Below are positions 25,548 through 33,905 of a DNA stretch of 35,318 nucleotides, one piece after another. The notes below the pieces were generated by a model, which was not told the DNA's origin, did not search any database, and saw only the letters and a list, made by a program, of their open reading frames with translations. The translations under genes and the position numbers were made by a program. Source of the stretch: an uncultured Ignavibacteria bacterium (lineage in GTDB: Bacteria > Bacteroidota > Ignavibacteria > Tepidaquicellales > Tepidaquicellaceae); the NCBI GenBank assembly GCA_937872315.1, contig CALMST010000161.1:1-35318 (forward strand). Reading direction: 5' to 3'. How positions within the stretch are numbered: the stretch's first letter is position 1; each line of letters opens with the position of its first letter.

Positions 25548-27800
25548 CTATTTCAGAATCTTTTTATTTGCTTCCGGCTGTGAATAATAGTAGTAGTAAT
25601 TATAGTAATATCCATAAGAACTCTTGAAGTTGAAATTATTCAGTACACATCCGAGAAGATGATGCGGATATTTTTTGCTTAATCTGTCATAAGTCTTCCA
25701 GAAAGCATCCGATGGAGTTTTATTAGCCTGACATACAAGGACCGTTCCGTCTGTAATATTATACAATATTTCCGAATCAGTTACTGTTATGAAAGGTGGT
25801 GAGTCAATTATAATTATATCATATATCTCTTTAAGCTTATGCATAAACTGTTTCATCTGAACAGAGCCCAGCAATTCGGAAGGATTCGGTGGAATAGTAC
25901 CGCTTGTTATAAAGTACAGATTATCCATCGGAGTCCGCTTTGTAATATCCTCAAGAGTAACATTTGTAAACAAATAATCACTCAATCCGGGGAATTTATC
26001 AGTTTCAAATACATTATGAATTCTGGGTTTTCTCAGATCACAATCCACAATTAATACTTTTTTACCTGCCTGTGCAAAACTACCTGCAAGATTTGATGCT
26101 ACAATTGTTTTTCCTTCAAACGGAATCGAACTTGTAACAAGTATTGTCTTTAGCTGTTCAGATTCAAGTTTTGAGAACTGAATTCTTGTTCTCAAAGCTT
26201 TGAATGCTTCAGATGCAGCAGAGTTTGATTTATTACCGACAATAAACTCCGGAGTGATCTGACCTTTCTGTGTCATAGTCTCAATTTTCGGAATCCAGGA
26301 AAGAACACTTGCGCCTTTTGCTTCAAGCTCTTCAGGAGATTTAATTGTCTTATCGAGATAATTTCTGATGAATGCAAATGCAAGACCAAGTCCTAATCCG
26401 ATAAGTACGCCAAACAATATGATCTTGGGTCTGTCCGGAGCAACAGGTCCGTCATTATCAAGTCCAAGATCAAGGATATCAGCATTACCAACTCGGGATC
26501 TTTCATTGATAGTTGCTTCCTGATATTTTTGCTCTAATGCAGTATATAATTTTTCAGCAGAAGCTTTTTCTCTTTCAAGTTTTACAAGCTCTCCCATCTG
26601 AGCGGGAAGATTAGTCAGTTCCGATTGTGAATTTCTGATAAGATCCTGATAAGATCTGTTTTTTAACTGCAGATCCTGTATGTCCATCTTTGTATTGAAA
26701 ATCTGTTCACTTAACGCTTTTTTCTCGGAAGGAGTATTAGCGGTAATTCCGGATTTCATTATTTCGATCTGATCTTTTAATTTTTCTCTGAGACTTTCAA
26801 GTTTCTTATCAAATATCTCCTTAGTTTTTTCCTTTACCTGCGGGTTTTCTATCGGAGCAATTTCCACATCTCTCTGAACTTCTAAATTCGCCACCTGTGA
26901 CTGAATTGCAGTCAGATAAGACTGATTGATCTGCGCCTGTATAAAATCATACAATTGGGGATCCATCTTGTCAAACTCTTTCTTCAAAGTTTCAAGATTA
27001 CTCTCCTTGATCCGCATATCAAGTTCATTAGTCTTAATATTTGATTCATAAGTGGCAATATTATTGACCAATGCATCTGTCTGAGAAGACAGGGACATAT
27101 AACCCGTCCTCTTCTGGAAATTCTCAATTGAGGTTTCAGCATCATTTAACTCTTTAAACTTTTTTTCTTTTTCGTCAACAATAAACTTTTTTACATTTGT
27201 TATATCCTGACGGCTGTTCTCAACGTTGTTTTGAATATAAACTCTTGCATATGTAGTCGTTATATATTGAAGCTCTTCAAAGATTGGACCTTCAGCGGTA
27301 ATGCTGATAGCGTCAAGTCCCTTTAAAGTTGACATAGTAACAAAATTACCCAGCTCCCTTCTCAGAACTTCCTGTGATACAGCAACTGTTTCTGGTAATA
27401 ATGAACTGTTGAGTAATAAAGCATAACTCCTGTGGCCGACATTAAATGAATCAATAAGGGCTTTGGCTACTTTATCTCTCATGTCATAACTTTTCATAAC
27501 CGCGATCTGAACTGACATGTATTTTTCAGTAGTTCCCATACCGACATCCGGACCAAAATTTGTGTTCAGAATGTTTCCGGGCTGGCTTTCTATTTTTACG
27601 CTGGTAACAGATCTGTAAATATTGGTAGCGGTATTAACGTATATTAAAGTATAAATTATACTTACTGAAAGTATAATCAATATTGGGATGAGATTTTGAC
27701 GAAGTACATTTATATATTCTTTCAGTACATCTTTAGAAGGAAGATTATCCTGCTGCTGATCTATATCATCAAACTCATCGTATGAATTGTTTTTTGCCAT
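25548..27800 (-). CDS. Wzc-type polysaccharide co-polymerase with BY-kinase, copy 1
   Basis: A 750-aa inner-membrane protein. A first membrane segment (about 37-55) leads into a Wzz-type periplasmic domain, then a long coiled-coil region (about 200-435), a second membrane segment (about 460-478) and a cytoplasmic BY-kinase. The kinase has Walker A SSIPFEGKT (557-565), Walker A' VLIVDCDLRKP (582-592), Walker B IIIIDSPPF and a tyrosine-rich tail (SYGYYYNYYYYYS) for autophosphorylation. Wzc proteins control chain length and export in an oligomer that cycles with tail phosphorylation. Finding it beside an ABC exporter is uncommon, since Wzc usually serves Wzy-dependent systems. It starts at ATG, 54 nt after an SLBB-domain gene. 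Confidence 0.94.
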   Translation of the reverse strand: MAKNNSYDEFDDIDQQQDNLPSKDVLKEYINVLRQNLIPILIILSVSIIYTLIYVNTATNIYRSVTSVKIESQPGNILNTNFGPDVGMGTTEKYMSVQIAVMKSYDMRDKVAKALIDSFNVGHRSYALLLNSSLLPETVAVSQEVLRRELGNFVTMSTLKGLDAISITAEGPIFEELQYITTTYARVYIQNNVENSRQDITNVKKFIVDEKEKKFKELNDAETSIENFQKRTGYMSLSSQTDALVNNIATYESNIKTNELDMRIKESNLETLKKEFDKMDPQLYDFIQAQINQSYLTAIQSQVANLEVQRDVEIAPIENPQVKEKTKEIFDKKLESLREKLKDQIEIMKSGITANTPSEKKALSEQIFNTKMDIQDLQLKNRSYQDLIRNSQSELTNLPAQMGELVKLEREKASAEKLYTALEQKYQEATINERSRVGNADILDLGLDNDGPVAPDRPKIILFGVLIGLGLGLAFAFIRNYLDKTIKSPEELEAKGASVLSWIPKIETMTQKGQITPEFIVGNKSNSAASEAFKALRTRIQFSKLESEQLKTILVTSSIPFEGKTIVASNLAGSFAQAGKKVLIVDCDLRKPRIHNVFETDKFPGLSDYLFTNVTLEDITKRTPMDNLYFITSGTIPPNPSELLGSVQMKQFMHKLKEIYDIIIIDSPPFITVTDSEILYNITDGTVLVCQANKTPSDAFWKTYDRLSKKYPHHLLGCVLNNFNFKSSYGYYYNYYYYYSQPEANKKILK

Positions 27801-27854
27801 AATTTATAAGGATCTAAAATTTTTACTTTATGGGGATTAAATAAAAATCAATTT

Positions 27855-28412
27855 TTAATTTCTGTATTGCTGACGATAAATCAGATTATCTATCAGATAG
27901 TAAAATGTAACTAATGTGCTTACAAACGCAATGGTAGTCTGTATATAATAGAATAATGATCTGCCATCATTTACCTCCGGTACAATAACCATATCGCCCG
28001 GCTTAAGATTCGGATTACTTAAAGGTCTGAGTATGTCCTGTTTGTCTCCGTAAAGTCCGTCAAGATTATACTCCAGAACTTCTGCAGCCTGTAATTTGGG
28101 AGAATCGCTTTTAAATCTTACGATCTTTACATCTTCCAGCATATCAGAACTGCTTGCTCCTGACATGATTAAAAAATCAAAGAGCTTTGTCCCTTCGGGT
28201 ATCAGATATTTACCCGCTAAATTTCCAAGTAAAATAATTTCAATATTGACTTTGTTCTTATCAGCGAAATTATAGTAGTGACCGCCTTTAAATTGCTGTA
28301 ATTCCTCGGGTCCTATTTTTGTATATATACTGTCAGCTAATTGAGAAAATCCGTTTTGAAAAGAAATTATAAGTAAAACTATTGTGAAAAAATACGAGCG
28401 TTTTAAGATCAA
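27855..28412 (-). CDS. SLBB-domain export protein with C-terminal membrane anchor, copy 1
   Basis: A 185-aa protein with a signal peptide (about 1-23: basic start, FFTIVLLIISFQNGFS), an SLBB-type domain (VNIEIILLGNLAGKYLIPEG, then LIMSGASSSDMLEDVKIVRF), a NPNLKPGDMVIVPE stretch and a C-terminal membrane segment (FYYIQTTIAFVSTLVTFYYLI). It lacks the N-terminal Poly_export domain of Wza, so it is not a full outer-membrane exporter. It may form a periplasmic adaptor between Wzc and an outer-membrane component encoded elsewhere. The start is TTG (28410-28412); no other codon keeps the signal peptide. It precedes a Wzc gene by 54 nt. Confidence 0.8.
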   Translation of the reverse strand: MILKRSYFFTIVLLIISFQNGFSQLADSIYTKIGPEELQQFKGGHYYNFADKNKVNIEIILLGNLAGKYLIPEGTKLFDFLIMSGASSSDMLEDVKIVRFKSDSPKLQAAEVLEYNLDGLYGDKQDILRPLSNPNLKPGDMVIVPEVNDGRSLFYYIQTTIAFVSTLVTFYYLIDNLIYRQQYRN

Positions 28413-28535
28413 ATTATTTTTCTGTTTTATTTATTAAGTGTGTAAAAAATTAATTAAAAATATATGAAAATTATTGATAATATCTTAGTCATAAAATAGT
28501 ATATTTTAACAAAAAAATCCCGTCTTAGGATAAGA

Positions 28536-29462
28536 TCAATTCAGATAACTATCAATTGTTTTTTTCAAACCTTCTTCAAAAGAAACTACAGGTTTATAGC
28601 CAATAGATTTCCCGGCAAGACTAATATCCGCATAGGAATGTTTGATATCGCCGGCTCTTGGTCCTTCATAAACAGGCTGAACATTCTTATTCATAAGTTT
28701 ATTCATTTCCTTTACCAGATCGTTCAGTGTAATCTGACCGCTCACAGCACAGTTAACCGTAATACCCGATTCACAATCCGAAGTTGCAGCTAAAATATTA
28801 GCCTGTATGACATTAGAAACGTAAGTGAAATCTCTCGATTGTTCTCCATCACCATAAATCACCGGTTGAATATCCTGGCTTATCGCTTTAATGAATTTAG
28901 GTATAACTGCCGAATACTGCGATGTAGGATCCTGTCTTGGACCAAAAACATTAAAATATCTGAGACAAACAGTTTCAAGTCCGTATATTCTTGAAAATAC
29001 ATTACAGTATTTTTCTCCGGTCAATTTCGAAACTGCATAAGGTGATAAAGGATTGGGAACCATTGTCTCTACTTTCGGAAGCACTGGGTTATCTCCGTAC
29101 ACAGAAGATGATGATGCATAAACAACACGTTTAACTTTCAAATCTACTGCTGCCTCCAGAATATTCAGAGTACCATTTATATTAACGTCATTTGTCGTTA
29201 TGGGATCTTTGATTGATCTTGGCACGGAAGGTAATGCTGCCTGATGAAGAACAATGTCTATTCCTTTAAGAGAATCCTGAACAATATGATAACTTCTTAT
29301 GTCACCTTCCACAAGCTCAATATCCTTTTCCATTCCCTTTAAATTTTCTCTCTTACCTGAAGAAAAATTATCTAAAATTCTGACAAAATATCCTTTTTTT
29401 AATAATTCGGACGCAATGTTTGAACCAATAAATCCCGCCCCGCCTGTAATTAAAAATTTCAT
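28536..29462 (-). CDS. NAD-dependent UDP-hexosamine/uronate 4-epimerase (WbpP/TviC-like)
   Basis: A 308-aa extended SDR with TGGAGFIG (6-13), ASSSSVYGDNP with the catalytic serine near 118, and Y142-xxx-K146 (PLSPYAVSK). LRYFNVFGPRQDPTSQYSAV is the pattern of WbpP/TviC-type UDP-N-acetylglucosamine (or uronate) 4-epimerases; plain GalE usually differs here. Together with the UDP-sugar 6-dehydrogenase at 33906-35213 this could supply UDP-N-acetylgalactosaminuronate, as WbpO/WbpP do in Pseudomonas O6. It is preceded by its own probable promoter in the end of upxY (29596-29625). The exact epimer pair is inferred. Confidence 0.9.
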   Translation of the reverse strand: MKFLITGGAGFIGSNIASELLKKGYFVRILDNFSSGKRENLKGMEKDIELVEGDIRSYHIVQDSLKGIDIVLHQAALPSVPRSIKDPITTNDVNINGTLNILEAAVDLKVKRVVYASSSSVYGDNPVLPKVETMVPNPLSPYAVSKLTGEKYCNVFSRIYGLETVCLRYFNVFGPRQDPTSQYSAVIPKFIKAISQDIQPVIYGDGEQSRDFTYVSNVIQANILAATSDCESGITVNCAVSGQITLNDLVKEMNKLMNKNVQPVYEGPRAGDIKHSYADISLAGKSIGYKPVVSFEEGLKKTIDSYLN

Positions 29463-29595
29463 TTATTTATTATTATATTAATTTGAATTGTTTATAGCTC
29501 CGCTAATAGACTCACATTTTAAAAATTTCAAGCCTTTCTATATTCTATTTTTTTATTCTAAATAACAATAACTTTTCTGAAAAAACTTAAAAATT

Positions 29596-29625
29596 CAAAC
29601 TTATTTTAGGCATTAAGCTGCTCAA
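29596..29625 (-). promoter_or_regulatory. Bacteroidota-type promoter before the 4-epimerase gene
   Basis: On the minus strand TTG (29625-29623), a 19-nt spacer and TAAGTTTG (29603-29596) match the Bacteroidota consensus TTG(N19-21)TAnnTTTG. It overlaps the end of upxY and would start transcripts near 29590, about 128 nt before the epimerase ATG. It would let the downstream genes be expressed apart from the first two. Confidence 0.45.
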
Positions 29626-30160
29626 TTTCATTAGAATTCAATATTATACTAACTGAATATGAAAGCTCTTCAAGATTTACAGTTAGTTTATATTTTCCTC
29701 TGAATTCGTTTACAATGCCCTTCATACCCTTAAAATGTCCGTGAGTAACTATTATCGGATCGCCTTTTCTGATCTTCTTATCTTCTATACTTATTCTTTC
29801 CGGTTCTGTCAATGCCTGCCTGATAAACTTTATCTCATTTTCACTGACGACTGCAGGTCTGTTTTGAAAAAAAATATATTTAAGAGCGCCAATTGTATCC
29901 TTTATTGCAAATTTTCTTTCTTCTTCTGTAGCATGAATAAATACATAACCTGAAAACAACGGTACCTTAACTTTTTTTTTCCTGTCTGACCAAATTCTTA
30001 TCTTCTCAGTAAACGGACAAAAAACCTCAATATTTCTTTGTTCAACCTGAGTTACAACAATGTTTTCTTTCCTGGGTCTGGTTTGAAGAACGAACCAGTT
30101 TCTTAATTCTGATTGCTCAGAAAGTTCATTATTTGATTCCTCATGATTTACCATCAGCAT
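29606..30160 (-). CDS. UpxY-type NusG paralogue (operon antiterminator)
   Basis: A 184-aa specialised NusG. The NGN domain begins NWFVLQTRPRKENIV (21-35) and includes VKVPLFSGYVFIHA (64-77); the C-terminal KOW domain is at about 131-160 (RKGDPIIVTHGHFKGMKGIV). UpxY/RfaH-type proteins bind RNA polymerase on their own long surface-polysaccharide operons and prevent early termination. In Bacteroides upxY is usually the first gene of the capsule operon; here it is second, after a short SLBB gene. It probably acts on the 30-kb leftward unit. Start ATG 30158-30160 or the in-frame ATG two codons later. Confidence 0.9.
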   Translation of the reverse strand: MLMVNHEESNNELSEQSELRNWFVLQTRPRKENIVVTQVEQRNIEVFCPFTEKIRIWSDRKKKVKVPLFSGYVFIHATEEERKFAIKDTIGALKYIFFQNRPAVVSENEIKFIRQALTEPERISIEDKKIRKGDPIIVTHGHFKGMKGIVNEFRGKYKLTVNLEELSYSVSIILNSNEIEQLNA

Positions 30161-30212
30161 TAAACATTCAGCATAATTTATTTATTAACTTCCATTATAC
30201 ACAGCTTGTTTA

Positions 30213-30794
30213 TCAATTTGAATTTGCAATCGAAACGATCAGGATACCAATTGAAATTAAAACAGCTGAAATGCTTAAAATAAAATTAATATTATCTCTT
30301 GCAAAATACCTGGGTTCTCCGGTAAATATAAGAATATCTCCGGGCATCAGAGGCAAATTAATTTTGTTCTTAAAATTTCTCAGATCTTCAGGAGGAGCAT
30401 CCCACAGCAGATCATTATAATCTATATTAATTAACTTATCTTTTGTTTTTAAGCTGTCATTTTTCGGTCTGAAGAGTCTTATATCTTCGAGTTTTGATTC
30501 GGTTATGGGACCACCGCTGTATGAAATGAGATCCATTACTGTTGAACCCTTGGGGATTAAATATTTTCCGGGGAATTTAACATATCCCCAGATATTTACT
30601 TCTATGTTTACTTTGTTCTTGTCTCCGTAATTATAATATCCGCCTTGCTGCGAATTTATTTCATTATTACCCACCTTCTCTCTGTCATTCTGAGAAAAAA
30701 GGATGGTAGGTAAACTTAAAATTATGAGAATACTGAATCGGAAATAAAATGATCTCAAATATTTATTGGATTGCATATAAAATTGAACAAACAT
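30213..30794 (-). CDS. SLBB-domain export protein with C-terminal membrane anchor, copy 2
   Basis: A 193-aa paralogue of the protein at 27855-28412 with the same plan: signal peptide (best from the second ATG, residue 7: SNKYLRSFYFRFSILIILS), the shared GGYYNYGDKNKVNIEVNIWG motif, FPGKYLIPKGSTVMDLISYS, LPLMPGDILIFTGEP, and a C-terminal membrane segment (FILSISAVLISIGILIVS). The Poly_export domain is also missing. It is the first gene of the leftward unit and faces the rightward wzc copy 2 across the control region, so each Wzc has an SLBB gene next to it. Start ATG at 30792-30794 or 30774-30776; the second gives a more usual signal peptide. Confidence 0.8.
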   Translation of the reverse strand: MFVQFYMQSNKYLRSFYFRFSILIILSLPTILFSQNDREKVGNNEINSQQGGYYNYGDKNKVNIEVNIWGYVKFPGKYLIPKGSTVMDLISYSGGPITESKLEDIRLFRPKNDSLKTKDKLINIDYNDLLWDAPPEDLRNFKNKINLPLMPGDILIFTGEPRYFARDNINFILSISAVLISIGILIVSIANSN

Positions 30795-30949
30795 AAAAAA
30801 AAATCAACTTAAATTAAAGTCTGAACTGTTACTTAGTGTCAACTTTGTTCCGGTAGTGTCCAAAATAAATCTTTATATCTTTAAATATTTATATATCAAT
30901 TCAAAATCTAAATAAAAATTTTCATTAACCAAACAATTCCGTCTGTAAT

Positions 30950-31080
30950 AAATTGCCGAACAGAAATTCAGAGTATTGGCGAATAGCTATAATTTCCTGT
31001 CTGACGGGTTCGGCAGCGCTCTTCTGCCGAACCCGGAGTTGAAATTTTTGCAGCCAATAAGAATGAATTTCCGGCAATTT
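30950..31080. repeat. 131-bp palindromic element, MITE- or REP-like
   Basis: The outer arms are AAATTGCCG..GAAATTC (30950-30969, with a 4-bp insertion) and its complement GAATTTCCGGCAATTT (31065-31080). Inner matches (TATTGGC against GCCAATA, AATTTC against GAAATT) lead to a perfect 12-bp core stem, CGGGTTCGGCAG (31005-31016) with its complement at 31024-31035 and a 7-nt loop. The core is far more GC-rich than its surroundings. No transposase or clear target-site duplication is seen. Confidence 0.65.
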
Positions 31081-31337
31081 GACTTTTTGACAAGAGAGAT
31101 GCGAATTATCTTTGCTTATGCAAGTGCCATAATTTACCCCGAAGAAGCGAAGACACAAAGTAAAAAATGTTTAAAGAATAGATACTTTTAACCTGTGTTT
31201 CTTTGCGGTAATATTTAATTTTCACATTTTAGACTGCCCCGGAAGATAAATAAGAGTATAGAAGAATCTATTCTGAATTTGAATAAAACGTTTTGGTCAG
31301 ATACGGCTAAACAATATCAAAAGCAATATTTAATACG

Positions 31338-31368
31338 TTGAATAAATGATTAAAAGGTTATATCTTTG
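31338..31368 (+). promoter_or_regulatory. Bacteroidota-type promoter for wzc copy 2
   Basis: TTG (31338-31340), a spacer of 20 nt and TATCTTTG (31361-31368) match the Bacteroidota consensus TTG(N19-21)TAnnTTTG. Transcription would begin near 31374, giving a leader of about 170 nt before the ATG at 31545. This is the best promoter in the window and the main clue to phylum. Confidence 0.6.
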
Positions 31369-31398
31369 AGCGCAAAAAATTAAGAATTTTCCTAATAT

Positions 31399-31435
31399 AA
31401 ACTAAATAATTCAAGAAAATTATTTAGTTTTTTAT
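31399..31435 (+). terminator. AT-rich leader hairpin with T-run, possible attenuator
   Basis: A perfect 13-bp stem (31399-31411 with 31418-31430) closes a 6-nt loop (CAAGAA) and continues into TTTATTTTC. It starts about 25 nt after the predicted transcription start of wzc copy 2. The stem is nearly all A/T, so as a terminator it would be weak; it may be an attenuator on which the UpxY-type antiterminator acts. Confidence 0.4.
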
Positions 31436-31544
31436 TTTCAATATTATTTTATATCACGTTTTAGAAACCGGTATTTTTAATGTCTGATATTCTCATAGTC
31501 AGGTGCTGATACTTTACAGTAACAATATCTTTTCTTAACAAATA

Positions 31545-33842
31545 ATGAATAAACCAAATATAAACGGTTCTATTAAAAATTCCGGAAACGGAGTTCATGA
31601 ATTTAACAATACCAAAGATAATTTCAGAAATTATCTTAATATTATAAGAGCAAATATCCTCCCGGTGGCAATCATTACCCTGATTTTTATTATACTTACT
31701 GTGATTTATGTTTCATATGCAAAGGATATTTACAGATCTTCGGCAACAATTAAAATTAACCGTCCTCAGGGAAGCGTATTAAGTTCAAGTCTGATCCCTG
31801 AATTTCAGGATTTTATAACCGACCGTTACATTTCAAATGAGATAGAAGTTCTTAAGAGTTACAAAATAAGAGAAGATGTTGCGCAAAATCTTCTGGATTC
31901 TTTTAAAGTACTTCAGGACAAAAGTAAATTTTTTTATATTTTTAATCAGAATAATAATAATTCCGAAACGATATCCGTAACAGCACTTGCAGACATTTTG
32001 AGCGCTATAGTAAAGATAGATCAGAAACGGGGACTGGATATAGTGGATATAGTTGTTGAAAGTCCCGCGAAATATGAGGCTATGCTTACGGCAAATTTAT
32101 ATTCAAAGGTTTATCAGGATTTCTCACTGGATCTTTCCCGTGAAGAGCTGACCAATCTTACCAGATATCTGCAGGAAGAAAAGGAAAAAAAATATCAGGA
32201 TCTGACACGTTCTGAAAATGATATTGAGGCATACCAGCAAAACGGAGGTCTTATACTGCTCGATGCTCAGGTTAAAAATCTTGTTGATAATATCTCACAG
32301 CTTGAAGCCCAGAAAAATGCAGCAAGCATTGAACTGAATGCAAAGGAAAAAGAATATGAGAGTCTTTCGGATGAATTAAAAAGAATTGACCCTACATTAG
32401 TTGATTACATAAAAAGTAAAGTAGATGAACTCTATATTAATGAAGTTCAGGCAGATATAGCAGAGCTGGAATCAAAAAGGGATATAGAAGCATCAATACC
32501 CGAAGATGAAGCCTTAAAGGAAAAAACAATCCGGGATTACAATAAAAAAATAGAACCTCTTCAGCAAACACTTGATCTGAAATTCCAGTCACTTAAGAAT
32601 AGTTTGTTTTCCGGTACCCCGGAAGAAAGAAGACTCGTGGCTCAGAAAGTACTTGACGCAGAAGTTGGTGTACAGTCTTATGAAACTAAATTCAATACCT
32701 TATCGAGAATGCTTGGTAAATATGAAGAGCAGTTTTCTAAATTACCGACACAGAGCATAGAGTTTGCAAAGCTTGAAAGAAAAAAGAAAGCAACTGAGAA
32801 ATTATATCTTATACTTGAAGAAAAATTTCAGGAAGCAAAGATTAATGAAAGGATAAAGCTTGGAACGGTTCTTGTAATTGCTCCTGGAATTGAAGCTGCC
32901 AGACCTTCAAAGCCAAACAGAGTGCTCATAGTTTTTATGGGAGTTCTTCTTGGTCTTGCTTCCGGTCTTGGATTTGCTTTTGCCAGAAATTATTTTGATC
33001 ATACTGTAAAGAGTCCCGATGAGATCGAGAACAGAGGCATAGGAGTTTTATCCTGGATACCTACAATTGATGAGATGAAGAGCAAGATCCCGCAGCATGA
33101 ATTCATTGTGATGAACAATCCCAAGTCACCTCCGGCAGAAGCCTTCAAAGCACTGCGTACCAGAGTGGAGTATTCAAAATTAGGGGAAAACCCAATTAAG
33201 ACAATATTGCTGACAAGCTCTGTACCGTCCGAAGGTAAAACAACCATATCCGTAAATTTAGCAGGAAGTCTTGCCCAGGCTGACAAGAAAGTATTGCTTC
33301 TTGATTGTGATCTGAGAAAGCCGAGAGTTCACAGTCTTATGGAGATCGAGAGATTTCCCGGTCTGAGTGATTATTTGTTTTCCAATGCCACATTGGATGA
33401 AATAACCAGGGAATCAGGTTTGGTGAATCTTGATATAATAACAAGCGGTACAATCCCGCCAAATCCTTCCGAGCTTCTGGGATCAAAGCAGATGAAACAG
33501 TTTTTTGAAAAGTTAAAGGGAATATATGATTACATTATTATTGACTCCCCTCCTTTTATATCGGTAACTGATGCAGAAATTTTATTCAGGATAGCAGACG
33601 GTACAATACTCGTTCTGAGAGCCGGTAAAACCCCGGCAGATGCATTCTACAGAACCTGCGATAAATTAATGAGCATTGATCAGCATAATTTCCTCGGAGT
33701 GGTGTTTAATAACTTCAGTTATAAGAGTGCTTACGGATATTATTATAATTACTATTATTATTATTCACGTTCTGAAGGAAAGCCGAACCCAAACGGAAAA
33801 TCAGATAAAATCTCAGATCCGGATAAGATATCAAAAAATTAA
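31545..33842 (+). CDS. Wzc-type polysaccharide co-polymerase with BY-kinase, copy 2
   Basis: A 765-aa paralogue of the protein at 25548-27800 with the same plan: membrane segment near 38-57 (LPVAIITLIFIILTVIYVS), Wzz-type and coiled-coil region, second membrane segment (VLIVFMGVLLGLASGLGFAF), and BY-kinase with Walker A SSVPSEGKT (K565), Walker A' VLLLDCDLRKP and Walker B IIIDSPPF. The tail keeps the run SAYGYYYNYYYYYS and adds about 18 polar residues (NGKSDKISDPDKISKN) that copy 1 lacks. The kinase half is much better conserved between copies than the periplasmic half, so the two may serve different glycans or partners. It starts at ATG behind a probable promoter at 31338-31368. Confidence 0.94.
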   Translation: MNKPNINGSIKNSGNGVHEFNNTKDNFRNYLNIIRANILPVAIITLIFIILTVIYVSYAKDIYRSSATIKINRPQGSVLSSSLIPEFQDFITDRYISNEIEVLKSYKIREDVAQNLLDSFKVLQDKSKFFYIFNQNNNNSETISVTALADILSAIVKIDQKRGLDIVDIVVESPAKYEAMLTANLYSKVYQDFSLDLSREELTNLTRYLQEEKEKKYQDLTRSENDIEAYQQNGGLILLDAQVKNLVDNISQLEAQKNAASIELNAKEKEYESLSDELKRIDPTLVDYIKSKVDELYINEVQADIAELESKRDIEASIPEDEALKEKTIRDYNKKIEPLQQTLDLKFQSLKNSLFSGTPEERRLVAQKVLDAEVGVQSYETKFNTLSRMLGKYEEQFSKLPTQSIEFAKLERKKKATEKLYLILEEKFQEAKINERIKLGTVLVIAPGIEAARPSKPNRVLIVFMGVLLGLASGLGFAFARNYFDHTVKSPDEIENRGIGVLSWIPTIDEMKSKIPQHEFIVMNNPKSPPAEAFKALRTRVEYSKLGENPIKTILLTSSVPSEGKTTISVNLAGSLAQADKKVLLLDCDLRKPRVHSLMEIERFPGLSDYLFSNATLDEITRESGLVNLDIITSGTIPPNPSELLGSKQMKQFFEKLKGIYDYIIIDSPPFISVTDAEILFRIADGTILVLRAGKTPADAFYRTCDKLMSIDQHNFLGVVFNNFSYKSAYGYYYNYYYYYSRSEGKPNPNGKSDKISDPDKISKN

Positions 33843-33905
33843 AACTCATTTAATATTCATTTATAATATTTATCTAAAAATTAAAAAACATCAGAAGGGA
33901 AATCT

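Larger units (their letters stand above)
30795..31544. other. Divergent 750-bp intergenic control region
   Basis: No convincing gene lies here. It contains, left to right: about 150 bp of AT-rich sequence before the SLBB gene with no clear promoter consensus; a 131-bp palindromic element (30950-31080) with a GC-rich core; a degenerate inverted pair resembling the common intergenic GAAGACACAAAG-type sequence (about 31137-31160 and 31192-31209); a good Bacteroidota-type promoter reading right (31338-31368); and an AT-rich hairpin with a T-run (31399-31435) in the resulting leader. Short frames on both strands (around 30925-31191) run through the palindrome and are not credible genes. Confidence 0.7.

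Noticed and set aside
28505-28530. Terminator between the 4-epimerase and SLBB copy 1 genes
   Set aside because: A T-run exists on the minus strand, but the only stem before it is about 4 bp (ATCC/GGAT), too weak to support.
30788-30795. TATGTTTG as a -7 promoter element for the leftward unit
   Set aside because: It coincides with the ATG start of the SLBB gene and has no TTG at the required 19-21 nt spacing.
31107-31114. TATCTTTG as a second rightward promoter
   Set aside because: The best upstream TTG is only about 17 nt away, it lies over 400 nt from the gene and next to the repeat element; the copy at 31361 fits better.
30925-31191. Overlapping frames of about 70-77 codons on both strands
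   Set aside because: Both read through the palindromic element, which by itself creates open frames on each strand; no recognisable domain or ribosome-binding site.
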